DNA of 13,656 bases from an uncultured Opitutales bacterium. Lineage in GTDB: Bacteria > Verrucomicrobiota > Verrucomicrobiia > Opitutales > Intestinicryptomonadaceae. Positions 6,094 to 13,656 of this stretch are shown here, one piece after another (the stretch's first letter is position 1; every line of letters begins with the position of its first letter). Made by a program: the position numbers and the translations under genes. The notes beneath the pieces were generated by a model, which did not search any database, had not been told where the DNA came from, and worked only from the letters and a program-made list of their open reading frames with translations. Location: the NCBI GenBank assembly GCA_900547395.1, contig URGP01000027.1:1-13656 (forward strand), in the 5' to 3' direction.

Positions 6094-6987
6094 TCAATGA
6101 GTTGTAATTTCCGTGCCAATGCCCTTGTCGGTAAATATTTCAAGTAATAGGCTGTGCGGCATGTAGCCATCAATAAAGTGCACCCTGCGCACACCCGCCT
6201 TTATCGCCGCAACGGAGCTATCCACTTTCGGGAGCATTCCCCCTCCTATAATGCCTTGCTTTTTCAAATCTTCAACCTCGTCAACGTGCAAGGTTGAAAT
6301 AAGAGTTGAAGGATCTTTCGGGTCGCGCAAAAGACCTGCGATGTCGCACAAAAAGACGAGCCTGCGCGCCTTCAACGCCGCCGCAACCGCCGCCGCCGCA
6401 ACGTCGGCATTTGTGTTGTAGGCGTGGTTGTCGCTTTCGCCGATTGCGATTGGAGAAATTACGGGGATTTTTCCCTGAAGAAGAATGCCGTTAATTATGT
6501 CGGCATCGACTTCGGAAATCTGCCCGACATAGCCCAAGTCGATTTCGTTTCCGTCAGCGTCATGCGAAAAATGCTTTCTGCACTTGAAAACCTTGTTGCC
6601 CGCTATCGAAAACGGAGAGCTGTGGCAGGACTTCAAAAGCTCGCAAATTTCGCCGTTTACTTCCTTATTCAAGACGTTTTCGACAATTTTTACCGCAGCG
6701 TCGTCGGTAACCCTCATGCCGTTTTTAAATTCTACGTTCAAGCCCGAATTTGCCATCGCCCTCGATATCGCCTTGCCGCCGCCGTGAACCACAACAACGT
6801 TTATGCCGACAGCCGCAAGCAAAGAAATATCCTGCGCAACGCGCTTGCGAAGTTCGGGGTCGGGGTCGTCCATAAAAGCCCCGCCGTACTTTACCACAAA
6901 AGTCTGCCCTTGGAATTTCTTGATGTAAGGCAACGCCTCTATCAAGACGCCCGCCTTTTTCGAGCTTGATTCAATGTGCGCTTCCAT
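6094..6987 (-). CDS. argB: Acetylglutamate kinase, probably arginine-sensitive
   Basis: A 297-residue amino-acid kinase phosphorylating N-acetylglutamate. Seen: VVKYGG (31-36, K33), VVHGGGK (66-72), the NTNAD segment (191-195) and GGGMLPK (248-254, K254). The N-terminus carries about 25 residues before the first core strand, predicted to be the extra helix (AGVLIEALPYIKKF, 12-25). The C-terminus reads HSLLLEIFTDKGIGT (278-292). In characterised families this helix and C-terminal pattern mark hexameric, arginine-inhibited kinases, whereas short enzymes such as E. coli's (258 residues) lack the helix. Feedback control here is inference from that pattern. The ATG at 6987 overlaps the argJ stop as TGATG. 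A GTG one codon earlier (6990) is possible but less likely. Confidence 0.94.
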   Translation of the reverse strand: MEAHIESSSKKAGVLIEALPYIKKFQGQTFVVKYGGAFMDDPDPELRKRVAQDISLLAAVGINVVVVHGGGKAISRAMANSGLNVEFKNGMRVTDDAAVKIVENVLNKEVNGEICELLKSCHSSPFSIAGNKVFKCRKHFSHDADGNEIDLGYVGQISEVDADIINGILLQGKIPVISPIAIGESDNHAYNTNADVAAAAVAAALKARRLVFLCDIAGLLRDPKDPSTLISTLHVDEVEDLKKQGIIGGGMLPKVDSSVAAIKAGVRRVHFIDGYMPHSLLLEIFTDKGIGTEITTH

Positions 6988-8219
6988 CACTCGCCTTTGT
7001 TGAAATCAACATACGCTTCCGACAAATCGGTCGTGAGCAATGATTCCTCAAAATCTCCCAAATTCAAATTCATCGTAATGACGAATTCCTTTCTTGAAAC
7101 GACTTCCTTCCAAGACGCCTTGTTCTGAACTTGGGGTTCGCCCTGCTTTAAGACTGCAATGTTGTCGTAATGCAAATCCATTTTTGAGAAATCCAAGCCC
7201 GTGCGCGCATAGCCTGCGGCGTCGGCAAGCCTGCCCCAGTTCGGGTCCGACCCATACCATGATGACTTGACAAGGAGCGAATTGCAAATTGCCCTGCAAA
7301 TTTTTTCCGCCTGCTCGGGAGAGCTTGCACCCTTTACGCGCATTTCAACAACCTTTGTTATGCGCTCGCCGTCGGCTACGATTTTACGGGCAAGCTCCCT
7401 GCAAACAGCAGTAAGAGCTTCTTTGTAAGCTTCAAAGAAAACAGTGTTCGGCTCTACCAAGATTCCGCTTTTTGCGGAGCAAACCGCAAGGACGGTGTCG
7501 TTTGTCGACATGTCGCCGTCGATTGTTATGCGGTTAAAGCTTTTTGAAACGGCGAATGAAAGCGCCTGCTTTATTGTTGACTGGCTTGCGTCAACGTCGG
7601 AGCCGATAAAGCAGAGCATCGTTGCCATGTTAGGCTCAATCATGCCCGCGCCCTTTGCCATTCCGGCAACAGTGAACATTCTGCCTTCGCACAACACTTT
7701 CGCGCAAACCACTTTTATCTTGGTATCGCTCGTAAGAATTGCGTTTGCAGCCTTCAAGCCGTTTTCTTTTGTGGGGGCTGCCTGTTTTAAAGCCTCTTCA
7801 ATGCCTTTTGAAACTTTTTCCATCGGCATTCTTTCGCCAATTCTGCCCGTAGAGCAGACCAAAACCTGCGTCTTGTCAACGCTAAGCCCCGCCGCGACTT
7901 TCGCGCACATTTCGGAAGCGTCGCGCAAGCCCTCTTCGCCCGTGCAGGCGTTGGCGTTGCCGCTGTTTGCCACGATTGCAGATATTGTGCGCGTGCGCGA
8001 AAGGTGCGCAATGTCCGTAAGAACGGGAGCAGCCTTTACGTCGTTTGTGGTGAATACGCCTGCGGCGGCAGAGGGTTTTTCGAGCTTGACCAAAGCCAAG
8101 TCGAGCCTCGACATATCGTTTTTGTTGCGAATGTCGCAGGCAACACCCGCGAGGGAAAAGCCGTCAACTTCGGCAAGACCCGAACAGTTGTCTGAAATTT
8201 CTATTGAATAAGGTTTCAT
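6987..8219 (-). CDS. argJ: Glutamate N-acetyltransferase (ornithine acetyltransferase)
   Basis: A 410-residue Ntn-hydrolase-like enzyme that moves the acetyl group from N-acetylornithine to glutamate, making the pathway cyclic. Some homologues also use acetyl-CoA. Seen: NSGNANACTG (85-94), VCSTGRIGE (121-129, probable oxyanion-hole T124-G125) and the autocleavage site MAT-ML with nucleophile T200, which would give alpha (1-199) and beta chains. DGDMSTNDTV (234-243) is also conserved. Odd: family members usually end in N-x-x-Y-x-T/S, where the last residues line the active site. This one ends YVDFNKGE and lacks that tail. The start is supported by AAAGGA at 8227-8232, 7 nt upstream. A 39-nt gap separates it from argC, and it overlaps argB by one base. 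Confidence 0.93.
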   Translation of the reverse strand: MKPYSIEISDNCSGLAEVDGFSLAGVACDIRNKNDMSRLDLALVKLEKPSAAAGVFTTNDVKAAPVLTDIAHLSRTRTISAIVANSGNANACTGEEGLRDASEMCAKVAAGLSVDKTQVLVCSTGRIGERMPMEKVSKGIEEALKQAAPTKENGLKAANAILTSDTKIKVVCAKVLCEGRMFTVAGMAKGAGMIEPNMATMLCFIGSDVDASQSTIKQALSFAVSKSFNRITIDGDMSTNDTVLAVCSAKSGILVEPNTVFFEAYKEALTAVCRELARKIVADGERITKVVEMRVKGASSPEQAEKICRAICNSLLVKSSWYGSDPNWGRLADAAGYARTGLDFSKMDLHYDNIAVLKQGEPQVQNKASWKEVVSRKEFVITMNLNLGDFEESLLTTDLSEAYVDFNKGE

Positions 8220-8226
8220 TTTTTTA

Positions 8227-8232
8227 TCCTTT
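8227..8232 (-). promoter_or_regulatory. Ribosome binding site of argJ
   Basis: Minus-strand AAAGGA, 7 nt before the argJ ATG, inside the 39-nt argC-argJ gap. A small CGCAA-A-TTGCG palindrome lies just upstream of it. Confidence 0.6.
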
Positions 8233-8258
8233 CTTTTCGCAATTTGCGGTAAAATTTT

Positions 8259-9293
8259 TTATAAAAGCCCAGCATCTTCGCCGAAGCCGAACATCAAATT
8301 CATAATCTGGACAGCCTGCCCGCTCGCGCCTTTAATAAGATTGTCAACCGCGCTTGTGATTATCAAATTCTTTGTCCTCGAATCATAGACTGCGGAAATA
8401 TCCACGCGATTTGTGCCGCTGACATAAAGCGTGTCGGGCTGTTTTCCCGAAGGCAAAACCTTCACGAATTTTTTGGACGCGTAATATTTGTTCCAGATTT
8501 CATAGACCTTCTCGACACCTTCAAACTTGGCGGGGAGAACTATTGTGGTGAATATTCCGCGCGTAGTCGGCGAAAGGTGCGGAATGAACTGGACAACAAT
8601 ATCGCTTCCCGCGGCTATTGAAAGCTGCTCTTCGATTTCAGATAAGTGGCGGTGCTTCGGCAAGCCGTAAGCCGTCATGCTTTCATTTCTGACGCAGTAA
8701 GAATACATCAAATCCGCCTTTCTGCCGCCTCCCGAAACTCCGCTGTAAGAATCTATCACAATCCCGCTTGCAGATACGGCGTGTTCGCGCATAAGCGGAA
8801 TGAGAGGCATCAAAATGCTTGTCGGATAGCACCCGGGGCATGCGATAAGTTTATCGGATTTCGAGATGTCGAAAAGTTCGGGAATTATGTATTTGCCAAG
8901 TTTAAGCAAATCGGGCGCGGGATGCTCCGCTTTGTAAAATTCCAAATATCTTTCGAGCGAGCCGAGCCTGAAATCTGCGGAAAGGTCTATAACGGTCTTT
9001 CCCGCCGCCAAAAGTTCGCGCGCATACTCTGCCGCCACTCCGTGCGGAAGAGCGAGGAACCAAAGGTCGATGTCGTCCATTTTTGCCTGAGTTGCGGGGT
9101 CGGACTTTATAAACTTGAAATCGTCCGAGAATATGTGCCTTAAAAGCGGCATATCCTCAATTACAGGCTTGCCTTCAAGCGAGCGCGAAGTCACCGCCGC
9201 CAATTCGACATTGGGGTGCCTGCCCAAAATTCTCATAAGTTCGATGCCCGCATAACCCGAAGCACCAGTCACGCCTACTCGTAATTTTTTCAT
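8259..9293 (-). CDS. argC: N-acetyl-gamma-glutamyl-phosphate reductase
   Basis: A 344-residue NADPH-dependent reductase giving N-acetylglutamate semialdehyde, placed first in the operon. Seen: the dinucleotide-binding GVTGASGYAG (7-16), ALPHG (81-85), the catalytic ACPGCYPTS with nucleophile C155, SGVSGGGRKA (184-193) and the KHRHLSEIE segment (213-221) containing the likely catalytic histidine. Length and motif order match the long (type 1) ArgC class. No strong Shine-Dalgarno precedes the ATG at 9293. The downstream gap to argJ is 39 nt. Confidence 0.95.
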   Translation of the reverse strand: MKKLRVGVTGASGYAGIELMRILGRHPNVELAAVTSRSLEGKPVIEDMPLLRHIFSDDFKFIKSDPATQAKMDDIDLWFLALPHGVAAEYARELLAAGKTVIDLSADFRLGSLERYLEFYKAEHPAPDLLKLGKYIIPELFDISKSDKLIACPGCYPTSILMPLIPLMREHAVSASGIVIDSYSGVSGGGRKADLMYSYCVRNESMTAYGLPKHRHLSEIEEQLSIAAGSDIVVQFIPHLSPTTRGIFTTIVLPAKFEGVEKVYEIWNKYYASKKFVKVLPSGKQPDTLYVSGTNRVDISAVYDSRTKNLIITSAVDNLIKGASGQAVQIMNLMFGFGEDAGLL

Positions 9294-9316
9294 GATTCTT
9301 ATTTTAAAAGTTTGCC

Positions 9317-9344
9317 ATTATTACACTTTTTTTGCCAATTACAA
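9317..9344 (-). promoter_or_regulatory. Candidate argC operon promoter
   Basis: The minus strand has TTGTAA (9339-9344, four of six to -35), a 16-bp spacer, and AATAAT (9317-9322, five of six to -10). The predicted start near 9310 leaves a leader of about 16 nt. Two copies of plus-strand TTTGCCA (9311-9317, 9331-9337), exactly 20 bp apart, overlap it. Base composition weakens the call. Confidence 0.35.
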
Positions 9345-9345
9345 C

Positions 9346-9364
9346 AATTCATTTTATTTGAATT
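9346..9364. promoter_or_regulatory. Inverted repeat upstream of the argC promoter
   Basis: AATTCA (9346-9351) and TGAATT (9359-9364) form a perfect inverted repeat with a 7-nt centre, one base upstream of the candidate -35. The half-sites resemble those of the ArgR box but in reversed order (ATTCA...TGAAT instead of TGAAT...ATTCA), so it is listed only as a possible operator of unknown regulator. Confidence 0.3.
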
Positions 9365-9405
9365 TTATTTTTTATACGAAATATTTTTTAAAGCTACCGA
9401 TAAGC

Positions 9406-9411
9406 TATAAT
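9406..9411 (+). promoter_or_regulatory. Candidate -10 element of dnaK
   Basis: A perfect TATAAT on the plus strand. The bases 16-18 bp upstream are only T-rich, so the -35 is poor. If used, dnaK mRNA would have a leader of about 180 nt. Confidence 0.35.
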
Positions 9412-9443
9412 AATCATAAAAAGCACAAAAAACAGAGACAAAA

Positions 9444-9493
9444 CGCGCATGGCGCGACAAAATGTCCCACCGGTCGAGACAAGAAGCGGGACA
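9444..9493 (+). promoter_or_regulatory. Two tandem GC-rich hairpins in the dnaK leader
   Basis: CGCGC (9444-9448) pairs with GCGCG (9452-9456) across a 3-nt loop. Six bases later TGTCCC (9463-9468) pairs with GGGACA (9488-9493) across 19 nt, which include the palindrome ACCGGT. This is the only GC-rich patch in an otherwise A-rich leader. It may be an operator or an RNA structure controlling the heat-shock gene, but no known element was recognised. Confidence 0.35.
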
Positions 9494-9568
9494 GAACAAA
9501 ATCAAAGAAAGCATCATAAAGGCATAAAACTCTTTTTAATCAACAACATAAATAAAAAACAAATAAAA

Positions 9569-9592
9569 TGGCACGCAATGTGCTACAAAGGA
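9569..9592 (+). promoter_or_regulatory. dnaK ribosome binding site with adjacent hairpin
   Basis: AAAGGA at 9587-9592 lies 7 nt before the dnaK ATG. Immediately upstream TGGCAC (9569-9574) can pair with GTGCTA (9580-9585), including one G-U pair. An alternative fold pairs AAT/GCT (9577-9584) with AGCATT (9594-9599), placing the Shine-Dalgarno in the loop. Confidence 0.5.
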
Positions 9593-9599
9593 AAGCATT

Positions 9600-11549
9600 A
9601 TGAGTAAAATATTAGGCATTGACTTAGGTACAACAAATTCCTGCATGGCGGTTATGGAAGGCGGCGAAAGCGTCGTTATCCCCAACAGGGAAGGCGCAAG
9701 AACCACTCCGTCCGTAGTCGCTTTTTCAAAGACAGGCGAAAGGCTTGTCGGGCAGGCGGCAAAACGCCAGGCTGTCACAAATCCAAAAAACACAATTTAT
9801 TCGGTAAAGCGTTTCATCGGCCGCAAGTTTGCGGAAGTTCAAGACGAAATCAAAAATTTCCCGTACACCATTTTAAAAGGAAAAAATGACGGGATTTTGA
9901 TTGAATGCGACGTAAACGGCAAAAAGGAACAATTCTCTCCCGAACAGATTTCCGCAATGGTTTTGCAACAGCTGAAAGCCGACGCGGAAACATATCTTGG
10001 CGAAAAGGTGACGAAGGCCGTCATCACGGTTCCCGCCTACTTTAACGACGCCCAGCGGCAGGCGACAAAGGACGCCGGCACAATCGCGGGCTTGGAAGTA
10101 ATGAGAATCATCAACGAGCCGACAGCGGCGTCTTTGGCTTACGGCCTTGAAAAGAAAAGCGATGAAACCATCGCGGTTTACGACTTGGGCGGCGGCACTT
10201 TCGATATTTCCGTCCTCGAAATCGGCGACGGGGTCTTTGAAGTGAAGGCCACAAACGGCGACACACAGCTGGGCGGCGACAACTGGGACGCGGCAATCAT
10301 CGACTTCTTAGTTGACGGCTTCAAAAAGGAAAACGGCATCGATCTCAAAAACGACCCGATGGCACTTCAGCGTTTGCGTGAAGAAGCGGAAAAGGCGAAA
10401 ATCGCGCTTTCGACTTCCCAGCAGACAGACATCAACCTGCCGTTTATCACCGCAGATGCGACAGGCCCGAAACACTTGAACGTAACTCTCACACGCGCAA
10501 AACTGGAACAGCTCACAAGCGACCTCCTGCAAAGGACAGTAAAGCCGTTTGAAGCGTGCTTGAAAGACGCCGACATCTCCTCTTCCAACATCAATGAACT
10601 CGTCTTGGTAGGCGGCATGACCCGTATGCCGGCAGTCGTTGAGCTTGCCGAAAAATTGGCAGGCAAGAAACCGCATCAGGGCGTTAACCCCGACGAAGTC
10701 GTCGCAAGGGGCGCGGCAATTCAAGGCGGCGTCTTGCAAGGCGATGTAAACGATGTTCTTTTGTTGGACGTAACACCTCTTACCCTTTCAATCGAAACCG
10801 CAGGCGGCGTTTCAACCCCGATGATTGAACGCAACACCACAATTCCGAAGAAGGCTACGCAGATTTTCTCGACCTACGCCGACAACCAGACGGCGGTTGA
10901 CATCAAAATCTTGCAGGGTGAACGCCCGATGGCAAAAGACAACAAGATGCTCGGCAATTTCCGCTTGGACGGCATCGCTCCAGCTCCGCGCGGACTTCCG
11001 CAAATCGAAGTCACCTTCGACATCGACGCAAGCGGCATTCTCCACGTCTCCGCAAAGGACAAGGGCACGGGCAAGGAACAGCAGATTTCCATCACAGGCT
11101 CGAGCGGACTTTCAAAGGAAGACGTCGAAAGAATGAAAAAGGAAGCGGAAATGAACGCCGCCGAAGACTTGAAGATTAAGGAAACCGTCGAAGCCAAAAA
11201 CGAGCTGGACAACCTCTCTTACCAAATCGAAAAACAGGTAAAAGAAGCAGGCGACAAGCTCCCGGCCGACGTGAAATCGAAGCTTGAAACCGCAGTTGCA
11301 GACGCCCGCAAGGTCTTGGAAAAATCAGACTTGACCAAGGAAGAAGCAAAGGCGGAATCCGAAAAGCTGACAAAGCTCATTCAGGAAAACGCCGCGGCAT
11401 TCCAGGCTGCCCAACAGGCGGCGGGCGCAGGCGCGCAAAATGCGGGCGCATCCTCAAGCGCATCGGCTTCCGACGCCTCGGCAAAGAAGGACGACGTGGT
11501 TGACGCCGACTTTGAAGTCGTGGACGACGAAAAGAAAGACAACAAGTAA
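9600..11549 (+). CDS. dnaK: Chaperone protein DnaK (Hsp70)
   Basis: A 649-residue Hsp70 that binds unfolded polypeptides in an ATP-driven cycle with DnaJ and GrpE. Nucleotide-binding domain about 1-385: GIDLGTTNS (6-14), VPAYFND (144-150), INEPTAA (171-177), DLGGGTFD (195-202, T200 at the usual autophosphorylation position) and [10 protein letters not shown] (335-344). The conserved interdomain linker [10 protein letters not shown] spans 386-395, followed by the beta substrate domain and an alpha lid from about 505. The C-terminal tail is low-complexity Gly/Ala/Ser (608-628) and ends in an acidic [15 protein letters not shown] motif, typical of bacterial DnaK. Length is normal. It is divergent from argC. 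grpE and dnaJ are not adjacent. A terminator follows directly, so it appears to be transcribed alone. Confidence 0.98.
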   Translation: MSKILGIDLGTTNSCMAVMEGGESVVIPNREGARTTPSVVAFSKTGERLVGQAAKRQAVTNPKNTIYSVKRFIGRKFAEVQDEIKNFPYTILKGKNDGILIECDVNGKKEQFSPEQISAMVLQQLKADAETYLGEKVTKAVITVPAYFNDAQRQATKDAGTIAGLEVMRIINEPTAASLAYGLEKKSDETIAVYDLGGGTFDISVLEIGDGVFEVKATNGDTQLGGDNWDAAIIDFLVDGFKKENGIDLKNDPMALQRLREEAEKAKIALSTSQQTDINLPFITADATGPKHLNVTLTRAKLEQLTSDLLQRTVKPFEACLKDADISSSNINELVLVGGMTRMPAVVELAEKLAGKKPHQGVNPDEVVARGAAIQGGVLQGDVNDVLLLDVTPLTLSIETAGGVSTPMIERNTTIPKKATQIFSTYADNQTAVDIKILQGERPMAKDNKMLGNFRLDGIAPAPRGLPQIEVTFDIDASGILHVSAKDKGTGKEQQISITGSSGLSKEDVERMKKEAEMNAAEDLKIKETVEAKNELDNLSYQIEKQVKEAGDKLPADVKSKLETAVADARKVLEKSDLTKEEAKAESEKLTKLIQENAAAFQAAQQAAGAGAQNAGASSSASASDASAKKDDVVDADFEVVDDEKKDNK

Positions 11550-11554
11550 AAAAT

Positions 11555-11607
11555 TGCCAAACAGGCTTGCAAAGTTAAAAAAAGCTTTGTAAGCCGCGGC
11601 ATTTTTT
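11555..11607 (+). terminator. Rho-independent terminator of dnaK
   Basis: GGCTTGCAAAG (11564-11574) pairs with CTTTGTAAGCC (11585-11595) with one G-U pair. TGCC (11555-11558) pairs with GGCA (11598-11601) as an outer stem, and six T follow (11602-11607). It starts six bases after the dnaK stop and separates dnaK from groES. Confidence 0.85.
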
Positions 11608-11656
11608 GTTTTCATTCAATTTTTATTTCTATTTAATTTTTAACAGAAAAATAACT

Positions 11657-11953
11657 ATGGCAAAAATAAACATCCAACCTCTCGGCGACCGCGTTTTGGT
11701 AAAACAGGTCGAAGAAAAAGAACAAATCAAGGGCGGCATCATTATTCCCGACGCCGCAAAAGAAAAGTCCCAGGAAGCGGAAGTCGTCGCTTTGGGCACG
11801 GGCAAGACTGACGAAAACGGAAAGAAAGCCGCTTTTGAAGTCAAAGTCGGCGACAAAGTTTTGATTGCAAAATACGGCGGTACAGAAGTAAAGGCGGGCG
11901 ACGAAAAGTTCACCCTGCTCCGCGAAGACGACATCTTGGCAATCCTCAAATAA
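11657..11953 (+). CDS. groES: Co-chaperonin GroES
   Basis: A 98-residue Hsp10 that forms the heptameric lid of the GroEL folding chamber. Seen: the N-terminal [13 protein letters not shown] (4-16), the mobile loop about 17-35 with the hydrophobic GroEL-binding tripeptide III (28-30), and the C-terminal strand ending [11 protein letters not shown]. The frame is open upstream to 11606, but those residues are not GroES-like. ATG 11657 gives the canonical start [10 protein letters not shown]. No clear Shine-Dalgarno is seen. A promoter must lie in the T-rich 50 bp after the dnaK terminator or be reached by readthrough. No CIRCE element is present. groEL follows after 26 nt. Confidence 0.97.
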   Translation: MAKINIQPLGDRVLVKQVEEKEQIKGGIIIPDAAKEKSQEAEVVALGTGKTDENGKKAAFEVKVGDKVLIAKYGGTEVKAGDEKFTLLREDDILAILK

Positions 11954-11958
11954 TTTAA

Positions 11959-13614
<1,656 letters not shown>

Positions 13615-13636
13615 TCATATCCAATCAATCAAAAAA

Positions 13637-13656
13637 GGATTTCCACTTGGAAATCC
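13637..13656. terminator. Hairpin after groEL, probable terminator
   Basis: GGATTTCC (13637-13644) and GGAAATCC (13649-13656) form a perfect 8-bp stem with an ACTT loop, 22 bp after the groEL stop and preceded by six A. The window ends at the stem, so a following T-run cannot be confirmed. The upstream A-run suggests it could also work for a minus-strand gene from the right. Confidence 0.7.

Larger units (their letters stand above)
9294..9599. other. Divergent argC/dnaK control region
   Basis: A 306-bp intergenic region with no credible gene. The argC-proximal half is A/T rich and holds direct and inverted repeats around a candidate minus-strand promoter. The dnaK-proximal half contains a perfect TATAAT at 9406-9411, a short GC-rich island with two hairpins (9444-9493), an A-rich stretch, and a small hairpin just before the dnaK ribosome binding site. 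No CIRCE palindrome was found. Confidence 0.65.

Noticed and set aside
6090..6194. Upstream extension of argD
   Set aside because: It overlaps the end of argB and encodes residues unlike any ArgD, so ATG 6089 fits the family.
7444..8211. Long open frame antisense to argJ (255 codons)
   Set aside because: It is fully covered by the well-conserved argJ, and the protein has no recognisable motif.
9346..9364. ArgR (ARG) box
   Set aside because: The half-sites are in the reverse order to the ARG box and the spacing differs, so it was listed only as a generic inverted repeat.
9292..9519. Small open frame of 75 codons in the argC/dnaK gap
   Set aside because: It starts inside the argC start region, has A/T-driven composition, no ribosome binding site and no recognisable domain.
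9294..11656. CIRCE (HrcA) operator before dnaK or groES
   Set aside because: No TTAGCACTC / GAGTGCTAA pair, or close relative of it, is visible in either upstream region.
11606..11656. Upstream extension of groES
   Set aside because: The Phe-rich residues come from the T-rich terminator tail and spacer, and the canonical [10 protein letters not shown] starts at 11657.

Overview
This window reads as a chromosomal housekeeping segment of a bacterium. It combines moderately GC-rich genes with very AT-rich intergenic DNA. The GroEL, DnaK and ArgJ/ArgB/ArgC sequences look like those of the PVC superphylum, most likely Verrucomicrobiota. That placement is an impression from protein sequence without any search, so treat it as moderate confidence. 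No mobile element, CRISPR array, tRNA or rRNA was seen.

Left part (1-3963), RNA modification. A hairpin terminator at the left edge closes a gene outside the window. Next comes a minus-strand T-fold protein of the 6-pyruvoyl/6-carboxy-tetrahydropterin synthase (PTPS/QueD) family with a C-terminal zinc ribbon. An AT-rich divergent intergenic region of 388 bp follows. Then come glutamyl-Q tRNA(Asp) synthetase (gluQ, plus strand), an RlmD/TrmA-type Fe-S rRNA m5U methyltransferase (minus) and a SpoU/TrmH-family 2'-O-methyltransferase (plus). GluQ glutamylates queuosine in tRNA(Asp) and QueD makes a queuosine precursor, so the first two genes may share a pathway theme.

Middle part (3964-9293), arginine biosynthesis. 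Five minus-strand genes are transcribed argC-argJ-argB-argD-argF, with short gaps or overlapping stop/start codons (TGATG for argJ/argB, ATGA for argD/argF). They convert glutamate through N-acetylated intermediates to ornithine, then citrulline. ArgJ recycles the acetyl group, and ArgB has the N-terminal helix typical of arginine-inhibited enzymes. A minus-strand terminator overlaps the end of the SpoU gene. A candidate promoter flanked by repeats precedes argC.

Right part (9294-13656), chaperones. dnaK lies divergent from argC behind a long leader with two GC-rich hairpins. It ends at a strong terminator. groES and groEL follow as a two-gene operon ending in a hairpin at the window edge. 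No CIRCE or sigma-32 site was recognised, and grpE, dnaJ and hrcA are not in the window.

The most unusual spot is the left end. The PTPS-like protein keeps its zinc-binding histidines but lacks the usual catalytic cysteine and pterin-anchoring glutamate. Its upstream region carries a 16/19 match to the classical Fur box, next to a perfect 8-bp dyad. The rest is ordinary core metabolism and protein folding.
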